Shown: positions 27,520 through 37,459, counted from the first letter of the stretch. The stretch: DNA of 64,000 bases from Zhengella mangrovi (GCF_002727065.1 NZ_PDVP01000012.1:1-64000); one strand, 5' to 3'. The notes: generated by a model not told the origin, from the sequence alone. Numbers and translations are program-made.

Positions 27520-29106
27520 ATGCCACCACGCGGGACGTTCCCGGAAACCAGCGCGGCCGACCCCCGCCTCCCGCTACCGGATATCACCGTTCCCGGTCTC
27601 CTTCGCCAACAGGCGGAAAGCCGTGGCGGCGCGCTGGCCCTTTCGGCTGTGTCCGGCGGCCAGAAGCGGCAGCGGTTGTCCTATGCCGCGCTCGTCTCCC
27701 GCATGGATGCCGCGGCGGCCCGCCTGCGCAACGAGGGCCTTGGTCCGGACGACCGGCTTGGCATCTACCTGACCAACGACTGGGCATTGGAATGCTTTGT
27801 CGCGGCTCTCGGCACCCTCGCGCTCGGCGCGACCGTCGTCCCGCTGAACACGCGCAGTTCGGCCGGGGAGATAGGCCATGCTGTTTCGCTTGCCGAGCCG
27901 CGTTTTATCCTCTGTGATGCGGAGGGCCGCGAAAGGCTGGGCGCTGCGCTGGGCCCGGCATTGCCGCCGCTGCTGGAAGCCGAAGCCGTTTCGGACCCTG
28001 GGCAGGCGCCCCCGAGAAGCCAGCCGCTGTCGTTTTCGCCCGGCCGCCTCGGCTGCCTGCTGTTCACCTCCGGCACCACGGCGCGGTCGAAGGCCGTCAT
28101 GCACAGCCACGCGACCATGATCGCCACCGGTCATTGCACAGGCAGTGCGCTCGGCCTGCGCGCCGGCGACATCTACCAGGGCGCGTTTCCCTTTTTCACC
28201 AGTTCAGCCCTCAATCTTGCGGGCATGTCGTGCTGGGTCGCCGGAGCAGGCCTGGTGATCGAAGGGCAGATCGGCAACGAGGAACGGCTGGACCTGATCC
28301 GCTCCGAGGCAACGACCTTCTATCACGGTGTGCCGTCAATCCTCAATTTCATGACGCAGGCCTTCGATCCCGCGCGTCATGACCTGACCGGCCTCCGGCG
28401 TGTCGCCAACGGTGGCGCGGCCATGCCGCTGGAACTTCTGGCGGCGATCCAGCGCCTCTGGCCGTGGGTCGACCAGGTGCAGATCTACGGCATGACGGAA
28501 AGCGGACCCGCGGGAACCGTTCTGCCGCCGGACATGAAGGCCGCAAAGGCCGGCTCGGTCGGCCGCGCCATGCCGCACATGCGCGTCGAGATCGTCGACG
28601 AACACGGCCAGGCGTTGCCGGCAGGCGAGGAAGGCGAGATTGCGCTGAGCGGTCCGCCCGTGGCGCTGGGATATTTTCGCAATCCGGGAGCCACTGCAAA
28701 GGCCTTTTCCGGCCGCCGGATTCTCACCGGCGACGTCGGCCAGCTCGACGGGGACGGTTACCTGTTCTTCGGCGACCGGAAGAAGGATATCATCAACCGT
28801 GGCGGGCTGAAGATCTCGTCTGTCGCGGTCGAAAGCGCGCTTTATCGCCACGGAGCCGTGCGGGAGGCAGCCGTTTTCGCGATCGCGCACCCGCAACTCG
28901 GCGAAGATGTGGCCGCCTGCGTGGTCGCAAAACCCGGCGCAGGGCTGACCGCCGCGGACCTGGCCGACCATTGCCGCGGCTTCCTTGCCGACTACGAGGT
29001 GCCACGCCACATCGCCTTTGTCGACGAACTGCCGAAGAACCCGATGGGCAAGGTTCTGAAGAACCGTCTGCGGGATGATCCGCCCCCGATGGATCGCGCG
29101 GTCTGA
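27520..29106 (+). CDS. AMP-forming acyl-CoA synthetase (second of two)
   Basis: ANL-superfamily ligase, 528 residues. LLFTSGTTARSKAVMHSH is the P-loop-like motif (Arg-Ser where Pro or Gln-Pro is usual), then YGMTESGP, RILTGDVGQLDGDGYLFF, hinge GDRKKDIINRGGLKISSVAVE, and catalytic Lys in PKNPMGKVLKNRL. An ATG at 27514 abuts the GGAG at 27510-27513 and is too close, so 27520 is chosen with a 6-base spacing. Only about a quarter of visible positions match the first ligase, so this is not a recent duplicate and may act on another acid. Last gene of the operon. Confidence 0.87.
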   Translation: MPPRGTFPETSAADPRLPLPDITVPGLLRQQAESRGGALALSAVSGGQKRQRLSYAALVSRMDAAAARLRNEGLGPDDRLGIYLTNDWALECFVAALGTLALGATVVPLNTRSSAGEIGHAVSLAEPRFILCDAEGRERLGAALGPALPPLLEAEAVSDPGQAPPRSQPLSFSPGRLGCLLFTSGTTARSKAVMHSHATMIATGHCTGSALGLRAGDIYQGAFPFFTSSALNLAGMSCWVAGAGLVIEGQIGNEERLDLIRSEATTFYHGVPSILNFMTQAFDPARHDLTGLRRVANGGAAMPLELLAAIQRLWPWVDQVQIYGMTESGPAGTVLPPDMKAAKAGSVGRAMPHMRVEIVDEHGQALPAGEEGEIALSGPPVALGYFRNPGATAKAFSGRRILTGDVGQLDGDGYLFFGDRKKDIINRGGLKISSVAVESALYRHGAVREAAVFAIAHPQLGEDVAACVVAKPGAGLTAADLADHCRGFLADYEVPRHIAFVDELPKNPMGKVLKNRLRDDPPPMDRAV

Positions 29107-29137
29107 AGGAAGCGGCTGCGGCAGGGCCGGGGTAGGC

Positions 29138-30064
29138 CTAGCCTCGTCCGCGCGTCCAGGGTTCCGCGCCCTTCACGTCAACGAAGACGCGATAGACCGC
29201 CGTGGTGGCAGTGATGAACATCCGCTGCCCGTCGCGCCCCCCGAAGCAGATGTTGGAGACCACCTGCGGAACCCGGATCTTGCCGAGGAGCGTGCCGCTG
29301 GCATCGAAGCAATGCACGCCGTCTGCCGCAGAGGACCACAGGTTGCCGAGGATGTCGCAGCGGATGCCGTCCGGCAGGCCCGTATCGATCTCGGCGAACA
29401 CGCCGAGATCCCGAAGCGTGGCCCCGTCGACGGCAAACCTGCGGATGACCGAGGGCACGGAATCGTCGTGGCTGGAACCGCTTTCGGCCACGTAGAGAAT
29501 TGCCTCGTCGGGTGAGAAGCACAGGCCGTTGGGCTGGGTGAAATCGGTGATGACGGCGCTCAGTTCGCCGTCCGGCGAAAGCCGGTAGACATTGCGCGCG
29601 GCCTGTTCCGGTTCGCTCCGGTAGCCTTCGAAATTCGAGATGATGCCGTAGGTCGGGTCGGTGAACCAGACCGAACCGTCGGAACTGACGACCACGTCGT
29701 TCGGCGAGTTCAGGCGCTTGCCTTCGAACAGGCCGGCGAGCACCGTCAGCGAACCGTCGTGTTCGGTCCGGACCACATCCCTCATCCCGTGGCGGCAGCC
29801 GATGAGCCGGCCCTGACGGTCCCGCGTGTTGCCGTTGTTGAACCCGGACCCGGCACGGTAGACGGACAGGCCTTCCGTCTCCGACCAGCGCAGGATGCGC
29901 TGGCTCGGGATGTCCGAGAAGAGCAGGCAATCCCGATCGCCGAACCACACCGGGCCTTCGGTCCAGGTGAACCCTTCGGCGATGACGTCCAGGGTCGACA
30001 TGGGATGGACCAGCGAAGCGAAGCGGTCGTCGTGGATTTCCAGATGCGGCGGGACGGTAATCAC
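29138..30064 (-). CDS. SMP-30/gluconolactonase/LRE family lactonase
   Basis: Six-bladed propeller hydrolase, 308 residues, that opens a sugar lactone in a metal-dependent way. Metal-site segments: EGFTWTEGPVWF (Glu near residue 28), LNSPNDVVVSSDGSVWFTDPTYG (Asn), and GLPDGIRCDILGNLW (Asp). It begins at GTG 30064, with AAGGAGGG seven bases upstream, and overlaps the preceding permease stop (GTGA). Last gene of the Rbs-type ABC operon, so the substrate is probably a sugar-derived lactone or its oxidised sugar. Confidence 0.88.
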   Translation of the reverse strand: MITVPPHLEIHDDRFASLVHPMSTLDVIAEGFTWTEGPVWFGDRDCLLFSDIPSQRILRWSETEGLSVYRAGSGFNNGNTRDRQGRLIGCRHGMRDVVRTEHDGSLTVLAGLFEGKRLNSPNDVVVSSDGSVWFTDPTYGIISNFEGYRSEPEQAARNVYRLSPDGELSAVITDFTQPNGLCFSPDEAILYVAESGSSHDDSVPSVIRRFAVDGATLRDLGVFAEIDTGLPDGIRCDILGNLWSSAADGVHCFDASGTLLGKIRVPQVVSNICFGGRDGQRMFITATTAVYRVFVDVKGAEPWTRGRG

Positions 30065-30996
30065 GCGCGGACCCTCCTTGTACTGGCGGCAATGACAATG
30101 GCGATGATGATCGTCCCGGTCAGCACGCTGCGCACACCGGCGCCCGCGCCATAGCTGTTGAGCATCGAGACGACGAGGAACATGAACAGCGCGGCACCCC
30201 AGACGCCCGGGACGTTGGAATTGCCACCGGCAATGGAGCTGCCGCCGATGACGACGACGGCGATGGACATCAGCAGGTATTCCGTTCCCATGTTGAGCGC
30301 CGCGCCTCCGGAGAAACTCGCCAGCAGGTAGCCTGCAAGGGACGCGAACACGGCAACCGACAGGTAGGTCGCCGCCCGGATCATCTCGACGGGAATGCCG
30401 GCGAGCCGCGCCGCATGCGTGTTCTGCCCCGTGGCGAGCAGCCAGCGCCCCCAGACCGAGCGTTCCAGGACCACCCACACGACCGCCGCCAGCAGCAGGC
30501 CGGCCCAGGCGACATTCGGGATGCCCATCACCTGGCCCGTGGCAAAGTCGGCGAGTTCGCGGGGCGGCTTGATGCGCAGGCCGCGGTTCGACCAGATGGC
30601 CAGCGACTGGTAGATCAGCGAGGCCGCCAGCGTCGCGATGATCGGCGGCAGGCGCAGGAGCAGGATCAGCATGTAATTGGCAAATCCCGCGGCAAGCCCG
30701 ACACCCAGGGCCACCGCGAGGCCCACGAAGGCCGTGCCTTCCACGGTGCCCATGGTCTTGAGCGCCAGGGTCGCGGCCAGCGTCATCGTGGCGGGGATCG
30801 ACAGGTCGACGTTGCCGGGCCCGAGCGTGATCACCAGCATCTGCCCGAGACCGACGATCGCGGCGAAGGCACCAAACGACAAGGCGGCATAACCCAGTTC
30901 CCCGGCGCCGCGGCCCGACGTCAGCCCGAGCGTCAGCGCGAAGGCACCGGCGGCGGCCAGCCACGACCAGATCCAGGGTTTCGAGAGCGGGTTCAT
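30061..30996 (-). CDS. Rbs-type sugar ABC transporter permease (1)
   Basis: Permease, 311 residues, BPD_transp_2 family, with about 9 hydrophobic segments. Family landmarks: GLGQMLVITLGPGNVDLSIPATMTLAAT near residues 49-76 and VVVIGGSSIAGGNSNVPGVWGAALFMFL near 245-272. Pairs with the next permease to form a heterodimer. Coupled by overlapping stop and start to both neighbours. Confidence 0.9.
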   Translation of the reverse strand: MNPLSKPWIWSWLAAAGAFALTLGLTSGRGAGELGYAALSFGAFAAIVGLGQMLVITLGPGNVDLSIPATMTLAATLALKTMGTVEGTAFVGLAVALGVGLAAGFANYMLILLLRLPPIIATLAASLIYQSLAIWSNRGLRIKPPRELADFATGQVMGIPNVAWAGLLLAAVVWVVLERSVWGRWLLATGQNTHAARLAGIPVEMIRAATYLSVAVFASLAGYLLASFSGGAALNMGTEYLLMSIAVVVIGGSSIAGGNSNVPGVWGAALFMFLVVSMLNSYGAGAGVRSVLTGTIIIAIVIAASTRRVRA

Positions 30997-31919
30997 GCCT
31001 CACCCCTTCGGCTGAAGATCAGGCGCGCGGTCAGCACGAGGATCAGGATGGCGCCCTGGGCGCCGATCTGCCAGTCGGGTGACAGGCGCATGAAGGACAG
31101 GAAGGAGGCGGCCAGCGTCAGCGTCAGCGCGCCGATCACCGCGCCTGTCGGGCTGACCTTTCCGCCAATGAACTCACCGCCGCCCAGGATCACTCCGGCG
31201 ATGGAGAGGAGCGTGTAGCGCAGGGCGATATTGGCATCGGCCGAGGTTGTCAGGCCGACGAGCGTCATCCCGGCCAGGACGCCGAACAGGCCGGCCAGTC
31301 CGTAGGCAAAGGCCTTGAGCCGGATGACCGGCCATCCGGCCCGCGCCACCGAGGTCGCATTGCCGCCGACGCCGCGCAGCACCGTGCCGATGCCGGACCG
31401 GATGATGAGGAGATGCGTGACCGCGGCGATGATGACCGAGGCGACCACGGCCATCGGCACGATGGGCGGCTTCACGGTCATCAGCGTGCGAAGCCAGTCC
31501 GGACTCGCGCCGCCGGGCGAGGGCAGGATGAACAGCGCAAGGCCGCCCCACACGAAGGACATGCCGAGCGTTACCACGATGGCCGGCAGGTCCAGCGCAT
31601 GGATCAACGCGCCGAGCAGCGCGTAGCTCAGGATGAGCGCCAGCAGGATCAGCAGTCCGAGCATCGGCGTGTCGTTCAGAAACGTTGCCGTGACGCAGGC
31701 GACCAGCGAGACGAAGGCCCCGAGCGACAGGTCGATGTCGTTGACCATGATGATCATCATCTGCGCGATCGTCGCCAGCGCGATCGGCACCGCCAGGTTG
31801 AACAACAGGTTCAGCCCGAAATAGCTCATCGCGCGGGGCTGCATGTAGAAGGTCGCCGCCAGAAGCACGGCCAGGGAGACCACCGGCAGGATGATCCGGT
31901 GGCGGGCGAGGAAACTCAT
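30993..31919 (-). CDS. Rbs-type sugar ABC transporter permease (2)
   Basis: Permease, 308 residues. Contains [29 protein letters not shown] near 45-73 and [26 protein letters not shown] near 242-267, the usual paired landmarks of RbsC-like proteins. Overlaps the ATPase stop and the following permease start by 4 bases each. It probably forms the transmembrane dimer with the neighbouring permease. Confidence 0.9.
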   Translation of the reverse strand: MSFLARHRIILPVVSLAVLLAATFYMQPRAMSYFGLNLLFNLAVPIALATIAQMMIIMVNDIDLSLGAFVSLVACVTATFLNDTPMLGLLILLALILSYALLGALIHALDLPAIVVTLGMSFVWGGLALFILPSPGGASPDWLRTLMTVKPPIVPMAVVASVIIAAVTHLLIIRSGIGTVLRGVGGNATSVARAGWPVIRLKAFAYGLAGLFGVLAGMTLVGLTTSADANIALRYTLLSIAGVILGGGEFIGGKVSPTGAVIGALTLTLAASFLSFMRLSPDWQIGAQGAILILVLTARLIFSRRGEA

Positions 31920-33340
31920 GACGCCTCCTGCATTTCAAAGGACGCTTCGAGGATCTTCTCCTCGCTGATGTCGGCTCCGGTCAGTTCGGCGCTGATCTCG
32001 TGGTTGCGGAAGACGAAGACGCGGTCGCACTGGCAGACCTCTTCCGTTTCCGTCGAGTACCAGAGGAAGGTCCGTCCCTTGGCGGCCTCCGCGCGGATCA
32101 TCGCGTAGACATCCTGCTTCGTGCCGACGTCCACGCCGCGCATGGGGTCGTCCATGATGACAACCGGGGCCGGGGACGCCAGCGCACGGGCGAACAGTAC
32201 CTTCTGCTGGTTGCCGCCGGAAAGCGACAGGATCGGGTTCTCGACATTGTCGGTGCGAATGCCGATGCGGCTCTTCCATTCCGCGGCGATCCTGGCCTCG
32301 GCGCCGCCGTTCACGAGGCCCCAACGGGCGCCCTGCTGCAGGACCGAGACGGAAATGTTGCGCAGGATCGACCACAGCGGAAGAATCCCGTCACGGGCAC
32401 GGTCGCCGGCGACGAAGACCACGTCCGGATCCTTGCGCGAATGCCAGGACGACGACCGCGACAGGTAGAGCTTTGCCAGCGCCGCTGCCTGGCCATGCCC
32501 GGCAAGGCCAGAAAGCCCGACGATCTCGCCCTTGCGTGCCCGAAGCCCCTGCGCGGTGCTGACGACCTCCGGGCCGAAAGCCCGCTCGGCGACCGCGCTT
32601 TCGACCGCTTCGGCGGCGACATGGCCCATCGCATCGACCAGTTCGGCGCGGGTGAATTTTGCGGTCTGCCGCTCCGCGACGATCCTGCCGTCCTTCAGAA
32701 CGACGATGCGGCTGGCGACCTCGAAAACCTCGCCCAGCATGTGGGAGATGAAGATGACGGCCCCGCCCGCGGCGCAGAACCGCTTCACGTGCGCCATGAG
32801 CTGATCGGCGATGCCCGCGTCGAGCGACGAGGTCGGCTCGTCCAGGATCACCAGTCGCGCCTCGGTGCCGCGCGGGGCGAAGCCGATGGCGATTTCGACC
32901 ATTTGCCGTTCGGCGATGGAAAGCGTATCCACCACGGCGTCGGCGTCGATGCCGTGGTTCGGAAAGATCGTGTCGAGGCTGGCGCCGATCTCGGCCCGCG
33001 CCCGGCGTCTCCAGCCGGGACCGGTCAATGCCGTGTGCGAGATGCGCAGGTTCTCGGCGACCGTCAGGTTCGGGCAGAGCGACAGTTCCTGGAACACCGA
33101 GCGCACACCCGCCTGTAGCGCGGTTTCGCCGCGGGTGAAGGCAATGCTGCCGGACGACGGCGACAGTCCGCCGTTGACGAGATTGACCAGCGTCGACTTG
33201 CCGGCCCCGTTGTGGCCGACAAGCCCGATGCAGTCGCCCGGTGCGACGGACAGGCTCACCCCGTCGAGCGCGCGGACGGGACCGAAATGCCGGGCCGCGT
33301 CCGTCAGCGTCACGATCGGGGCTCTCTCATGATCGGTCAT
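31916..33340 (-). CDS. Rbs-type sugar ABC transporter ATP-binding protein (double ATPase)
   Basis: RbsA-like protein of 474 residues with two ATPase domains. Domain 1: Walker [17 protein letters not shown], signature [14 protein letters not shown], Walker [13 protein letters not shown]. Domain 2: its Walker A region is shortened ([19 protein letters not shown]), the beta-hairpin around it is missing, but [15 protein letters not shown] and [11 protein letters not shown] are intact. The protein is about 25-30 residues shorter than RbsA because of this second-domain trimming; a degenerate second site is common in the family. Confidence 0.9.
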   Translation of the reverse strand: MTDHERAPIVTLTDAARHFGPVRALDGVSLSVAPGDCIGLVGHNGAGKSTLVNLVNGGLSPSSGSIAFTRGETALQAGVRSVFQELSLCPNLTVAENLRISHTALTGPGWRRRARAEIGASLDTIFPNHGIDADAVVDTLSIAERQMVEIAIGFAPRGTEARLVILDEPTSSLDAGIADQLMAHVKRFCAAGGAVIFISHMLGEVFEVASRIVVLKDGRIVAERQTAKFTRAELVDAMGHVAAEAVESAVAERAFGPEVVSTAQGLRARKGEIVGLSGLAGHGQAAALAKLYLSRSSSWHSRKDPDVVFVAGDRARDGILPLWSILRNISVSVLQQGARWGLVNGGAEARIAAEWKSRIGIRTDNVENPILSLSGGNQQKVLFARALASPAPVVIMDDPMRGVDVGTKQDVYAMIRAEAAKGRTFLWYSTETEEVCQCDRVFVFRNHEISAELTGADISEEKILEASFEMQEAS

Positions 33341-33365
33341 GAGGGCTCCATGAAGTGATGAAGAT

Positions 33366-33391
33366 GCGGGCCGCCCCGGAGAGCGACCCGC
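33366..33391 (-). promoter_or_regulatory. GC-rich stem-loop after the Rbs-type binding-protein gene
   Basis: In the reverse-strand transcript GCGGGTCGC pairs with GCGGCCCGC (nine pairs, one U-G wobble) around an 8-base loop, 10 bases after the binding-protein stop and before the ATPase start. No U-tract. It matches the stem-loops after the other three binding-protein genes in the window. Confidence 0.5.
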
Positions 33392-33400
33392 CCGGGAGGA

Positions 33401-34417
33401 TCACTTGGCGTCCGCGATGACCTTCTTGGCGTCATCCAGCGAATAGGTCACGTTCGCGACGGAGCCTTCCGGCGTGTTGGCCAGGGATTCGTCGAGCGTG
33501 TCCTGCGTGATCTTCAGGAAGGGCACGGTCAGGTCCTTCGGCACTTCTTCGCCGGCCAGCACCTGCTGCGCGACCCAGAAGGCAAGCGAGGCGACGCCCG
33601 GTGCGATCGACAGCGACAGCGTTTCGTAGCCGTTGGCATCGCGCTGCTCGGCCCACCACTTCATCTCGTCCTGTCGGTTGCCGAGCACGATCAGGGGCGT
33701 CGGGCGTCCGGCGGCCTTGAAGGCCTGCGCTGCGCCGTAGCCATCCCCGCCCTGGGTCACGACACCGACGACCTCCGGCAGCGAAGGCAGGATGCCGGCC
33801 ACGGCCTTCTGCGCCACGTCCTGGGCCCAGTCGCCGTGCACCGAACCGACGATCTTGAACTTGTCATGCTCGGCCACGCCCTGGTGGATGCCCTTGGAGA
33901 TCTCGTCATCCACGAAAACGCCCGCAAGGCCGCGGATTTCGAGCAGGTTGCCGCCGTCTGGCAGGCGCGTGGCAAGATAGTCGACCTCTTCCTTGCCCAT
34001 GGCCGCGAAATCGACCGCAATCCGCCAGGCGCAGGGCTCGGTCACGATACCGTCGAAGCTGACGACGGTGATGCCCGCATCACAGGCTTCCTTGACGGCG
34101 CCGTTCAGCGCGGTCGGCGATGCGGCATTGAGCACGATCGCGTCGTAGCCCTGAAGGATCATGTTCTGGATCTGGGCGGCCTGCTCGGTCGCCTGGTTTT
34201 CCGACGTGGTATAAGCGTCGGCGGCGGCCACGACACCGTCGGCGACGGCCTTCTTGCCGATTTCCTCGTAGGTCTGCAGCATCGCCTGCCGCCAGGAATT
34301 GCCGGCATAGTTGTTGGACAGAGCAATCCGCTTGTCGGCCGTGCCGGACTCGGCGTGCGCCATGCCGGCGATGAGCGCAAGGCTTGCTGCACCGAGCAGC
34401 ATTCTCGAAATCGTCAT
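33401..34417 (-). CDS. Rbs-type sugar ABC transporter solute-binding protein
   Basis: Periplasmic type I binding protein (Peripla_BP_4), 338 residues. Signal peptide MTISRMLLGAASLALIAGMAHA, then KRIALSNNYAGNSWRQAMLQTYEE. The LQGYDAIVLNAASPTALNGAVKEACDAGI segment is the family ligand-cleft hinge. The start is set at 34417 by the strong GGGAGGAAAA site and the signal peptide; the reading frame continues upstream with no support. First gene of the reverse operon. Confidence 0.9.
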   Translation of the reverse strand: MTISRMLLGAASLALIAGMAHAESGTADKRIALSNNYAGNSWRQAMLQTYEEIGKKAVADGVVAAADAYTTSENQATEQAAQIQNMILQGYDAIVLNAASPTALNGAVKEACDAGITVVSFDGIVTEPCAWRIAVDFAAMGKEEVDYLATRLPDGGNLLEIRGLAGVFVDDEISKGIHQGVAEHDKFKIVGSVHGDWAQDVAQKAVAGILPSLPEVVGVVTQGGDGYGAAQAFKAAGRPTPLIVLGNRQDEMKWWAEQRDANGYETLSLSIAPGVASLAFWVAQQVLAGEEVPKDLTVPFLKITQDTLDESLANTPEGSVANVTYSLDDAKKVIADAK

Positions 34418-34533
34418 GTTTTCCTCCCTATCGCGCAATGACAGTGCGCTGCATCCCGTCCCGGAAAGGGCACGGATACACGGATGATGAGCGGCGATTG
34501 GGAGGCTGTAAAGGCAACCGCCCGCAGACATGA

Positions 34534-34547
34534 TGCGGGTTCCCGCA
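34534..34547. promoter_or_regulatory. Perfect dyad in the divergent ABC / two-component intergenic region
   Basis: TGCGGG-TT-CCCGCA, 6-bp arms with a 2-base spacer, midway in the 214-base gap between the reverse ABC operon and the forward kinase gene. A further CCCGCA half-site is at 34521-34526. It could be the response-regulator site controlling one or both units. Otherwise this gap shows no gene. Confidence 0.35.
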
Positions 34548-34631
34548 ACGACTTTGCGGCTTCGGGTGTTCCTTTTCGCCTGATCTCTTGCGAGAATTGC
34601 GGGGACGCGCACTGCGCGACGGGAGGAAATG

Positions 34632-35810
34632 ATGACGCAAGCCTTGCAGGCCCCGACCAGCGGGGATGTCTTCCTGCGCATATCCGCGCATCTGGCCGAG
34701 CGGACCGACATCGCCTCGGCGCTGGAGGCCGTCGCGGACGAGATTGCCGAGGTCATCCCCTTCACCCATGCCGACCTGTGCCTGAACGACCGGCCCGGCT
34801 GGCTGTCGAGCTACGAGGTCGGCATCCAGACCCGGTGGTCACGGGCGCATACCCGCGTCGATGCCTCGCCCATCCGCGACCTCATCACGGGGAACTGCGA
34901 CTACATGCTGTGCGAGGACGCGATGCAGGACCCGCGCCAGACCTTCGAGGGCGCCTGTTCCGAGCCGATCTTCAACCACAAGCTCCGGTCGCGCGTCCAC
35001 GTGCTGATGAAGGTCATGGGACAGTCCATCGGGACACTGAACATCTCCCATTCGACCCCGGGCCTTTACACCGAGGACACCGTTCAGCAGGCCCAGCACG
35101 TGGCCGATGTCCTGTCCCCCTATTTCCACGCCCTGCACACCGCCGAACAGGCCCAGCGTGCCGCGCAGGTGGGGCAGGAGGCCCAGGCCCGAGAAGAGGG
35201 CCTGCGCCGTGGCGCGCTTGAACTGACCCAGGCCCTGGAGCAGGAACGCCAGCGCATCGGCATGGATCTTCACGATCAGACCCTGGCCGACCTGACGAGG
35301 CTCCTCCGCGAGGTCACCGGCGACACGCCGCCCAGCCCGGATGACCTTGCACGGCGGATTTCCGAAACCATCGGCGATCTCCGGCGCATCATCGACACGG
35401 CCGTGCCCACGCTGCTGGAACTGTTCGGCTTCGTCCACGCCGTGCGGGTTCACCTGGAGCGGGCCGTCGGCATGGAACCCGTTGAAATCGATGTCGTGGA
35501 TGAAACCGGCGGGGCGCCGGACCGGCTGGATCCGAACGTGCGGACGGCCCTGTTCCGCATTTCGCAGGAGGCGATCAACAATGCCGCCCGCCATTCCGGG
35601 GCCCGCCGCATCGAGGTCCGGGTGGAGCCCCTGGGCCGGTCCGGCCTGGTCATGACGGTGCGCGACGACGGACGCGGCATCCCGTCCCAGCTGCAGCGCA
35701 AGTCCGGCCTTGCGCACATGCGTACCCGGGCGCGCCTGATCTCGGCCGAACTCGACATCCTGCAGGAACGCGGCTGCACGCTCCGCGTGGTGCTGAAGGG
35801 CCGGCCATGA
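34632..35810 (+). CDS. GAF-domain sensor histidine kinase (HisKA_3 / NarX-DesK type)
   Basis: Soluble-looking sensor kinase, 392 residues, no membrane segment. A GAF-like sensing domain occupies about residues 15-165, a short helix follows, then the HisKA_3 H-box ERQRIGMDLHDQ with phosphoacceptor His214, then HATPase_c with N-box ISQEAINNAARHSGA and G-box DDGRGIP. ATG 34632 has correct spacing from GGGAGG; the adjacent ATG at 34629 is too close. Overlaps its response regulator by 4 bases. It probably senses a cytoplasmic signal linked to the divergent sugar importer. Confidence 0.9.
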   Translation: MTQALQAPTSGDVFLRISAHLAERTDIASALEAVADEIAEVIPFTHADLCLNDRPGWLSSYEVGIQTRWSRAHTRVDASPIRDLITGNCDYMLCEDAMQDPRQTFEGACSEPIFNHKLRSRVHVLMKVMGQSIGTLNISHSTPGLYTEDTVQQAQHVADVLSPYFHALHTAEQAQRAAQVGQEAQAREEGLRRGALELTQALEQERQRIGMDLHDQTLADLTRLLREVTGDTPPSPDDLARRISETIGDLRRIIDTAVPTLLELFGFVHAVRVHLERAVGMEPVEIDVVDETGGAPDRLDPNVRTALFRISQEAINNAARHSGARRIEVRVEPLGRSGLVMTVRDDGRGIPSQLQRKSGLAHMRTRARLISAELDILQERGCTLRVVLKGRP

Positions 35811-36523
35811 GAGTGCTCATCGTCGAGGACGACCAGTTCCATGCCAGCTATCTCCAGGATGCGCTGGCCGAGGCGCTGCCGGAGGTGACCGAGATCTTCC
35901 ACGCCACCGACGGCGTCGCCGGCGAGGAAGAAGCCCGAAAGGACGAGATCGAGGCGATCATCATGGATCTTCAGATGGATCGCCGCAATGGAATCGAGGC
36001 GGCCCGCGCGATCTGGGCCCGGCGGCCGCAAAGCCGCATCCTGTTCTGGTCGAACTATGCCGACGAGGCCTATCTGCGCGGCATCGCCCAGATCGTGCCC
36101 GAGGACAGCGCCTATGGCTATATCCTGAAGACGGCATCGCGGGAACGGTTGAAGCTGGCCCTTCGCGCCGTACTGGTCGAGGGGCAGATCATGGTCGACC
36201 GGGAAATCCACCGGCTCCAGAAACGCAGTGCCTCGCCCCGCAACCGGCTCGACGACAGCGAGTTCGCCGTCCTGCTGGACCTCGCGCTTGGGCTTCAGGA
36301 CAAGCTGATCGCCGAGCGGCGGGGCATGTCGCTGCGAACGGTGCAAAACCGGCTGCTGTCGCTCTACGAGAAGCTCGGCGTGCTGTCGGACCTCGACGCC
36401 GAACTGACCCTGAACAAACGGGTGAGGGCGCTGAACCGCGCCCTGGTGACGCGGATGATCAACACCGAAACACTCGAGGCGGCACAGCGCGACCTGGAAA
36501 CATGGCTGGCGGGCCGCGGCTGA
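35807..36523 (+). CDS. LuxR/NarL-family response regulator
   Basis: A 238-residue regulator. Receiver domain residues 1-120: acidic pocket VEDD (Glu7-Asp9), phosphoacceptor Asp54 in IIMDLQMD, conserved Lys in GYILKTAS. A C-terminal helix-turn-helix is at about 150-190: ALGLQDKLIAERRGMSLRTVQNRL LSLYEKLGV. It is longer than NarL at the C-terminus (a helical tail of about 45 residues). Partner of the upstream kinase. Stop is about 95 bases from the convergent IclR stop. Confidence 0.9.
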   Translation: MRVLIVEDDQFHASYLQDALAEALPEVTEIFHATDGVAGEEEARKDEIEAIIMDLQMDRRNGIEAARAIWARRPQSRILFWSNYADEAYLRGIAQIVPEDSAYGYILKTASRERLKLALRAVLVEGQIMVDREIHRLQKRSASPRNRLDDSEFAVLLDLALGLQDKLIAERRGMSLRTVQNRLLSLYEKLGVLSDLDAELTLNKRVRALNRALVTRMINTETLEAAQRDLETWLAGRG

Positions 36524-36618
36524 TCCGCCTTCGGCTGGTTAAGTGCGAAGGACTGAACGCAGGCGTTCGGGAGAGGGAGCCGGTAGCCTGCATCCCATGA
36601 ACAGGCGACGTGACAGCC

Positions 36619-37392
36619 TCAGCCCAGATCTGCGCCCATCCTGATCGACAGGCTGGAGGCGATGCGCTTGATGTTCGCAATGATCCGCTCGCGGTCTTCG
36701 TCGTCAATGTCCTCGGCCAGGACGCTGACCGCCACGCCGGCAATCGGCATGTTGCGGGAATCGAGGACAGACGCGCCGAAGCAGACGATGCCCTCGGCCA
36801 CCTGCTGGTTGTCGACCGAATAGCCCCGCTTCCGGGTCTCGGCGAGTTCCTTCAGCAATTCGTCGATCGACTGCACGCTGTGCGGTGTTCGCGCCTCGGG
36901 CAGGCCGTTCGCGTACAGCTTCTTGACCTCGAAATCGCTCATGTAGCTGAGGAATGACTTTCCGGTCGCGGTGAACGCGGCCGGAAGACGCATCCCGGCG
37001 CGGAAGTCGACCAGCGAATGGCTGACCGCGGAATTGCGCGCCGCGATGTAGACGACCTCGGACCCTTCCAGCACCGTCAGCGTGATCGTCGCGCCGGGCA
37101 GTTCCGTCTCCTTGTCCCAGATCGATGCGAACTCCGTTGCCACGTCGGACTGGCGATTGAAGGCATTGGACCAGCGCATAAGGTGCGGGCCGAGCTGGTA
37201 GGTCTGGTCGGATCGTCGAATGAGAAGGTTGAGTTCGACCAGCGTCTGGCAGAGCGTATGGGTCGTGCTCTTGGCAAGCTCGAGTTCTCTCGCCAGGTCG
37301 GACAGGGTCGGGTGAACCCGGCAGCGGCTGACATGATCGAGAATGCGGGTGGCGCGTTCGACCGCAGGTACAAGTTTCGTCGCCTGAGCCAT
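36619..37392 (-). CDS. IclR family transcriptional regulator (BlcR-like context)
   Basis: A 257-residue regulator. The winged helix is near residues 6-70 (VPAVERATRILDHVSRCRVHPTLSDLARELELAKSTTHTL), followed by the IclR ligand domain (AARNSAVSHSLVDFRAGMRLP, FTATGKSFLSYMSD, KRGYSVDNQQVAEGIVCFGASVLDS). The start at 37392 has GGGAGGG upstream. Divergent from the lactonase/ABC/opsin operon. An IclR regulator (BlcR/AttJ) also controls the Agrobacterium gamma-butyrolactone operon. The twin GTTC-N7-TGAA sites between the genes are its probable operators. Confidence 0.9.
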   Translation of the reverse strand: MAQATKLVPAVERATRILDHVSRCRVHPTLSDLARELELAKSTTHTLCQTLVELNLLIRRSDQTYQLGPHLMRWSNAFNRQSDVATEFASIWDKETELPGATITLTVLEGSEVVYIAARNSAVSHSLVDFRAGMRLPAAFTATGKSFLSYMSDFEVKKLYANGLPEARTPHSVQSIDELLKELAETRKRGYSVDNQQVAEGIVCFGASVLDSRNMPIAGVAVSVLAEDIDDEDRERIIANIKRIASSLSIRMGADLG

Positions 37393-37431
37393 GGTCCCTC
37401 CCGAAAAGACCCATTGCCAACCGAATGTTCC

Positions 37432-37459
37432 TTGACAGTCAGAAAGATCGGTGGATAGT
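37432..37459 (+). promoter_or_regulatory. Candidate promoter of the lactonase/ABC/opsin operon
   Basis: TTGACA at 37432-37437 is a perfect -35; GATAGT at 37454-37459 after 16 bases is an acceptable -10 (4 of 6). The first GTTC-N7-TGAA operator begins at the next base, so a bound IclR protein would block the start site. Confidence 0.5.

Noticed and set aside
36555-36568. GAACGC-AG-GCGTTC as a terminator between the response regulator and IclR genes
   Set aside because: Only 6-bp arms with a 2-base spacer and no U-tract; a weak hairpin that could be chance.
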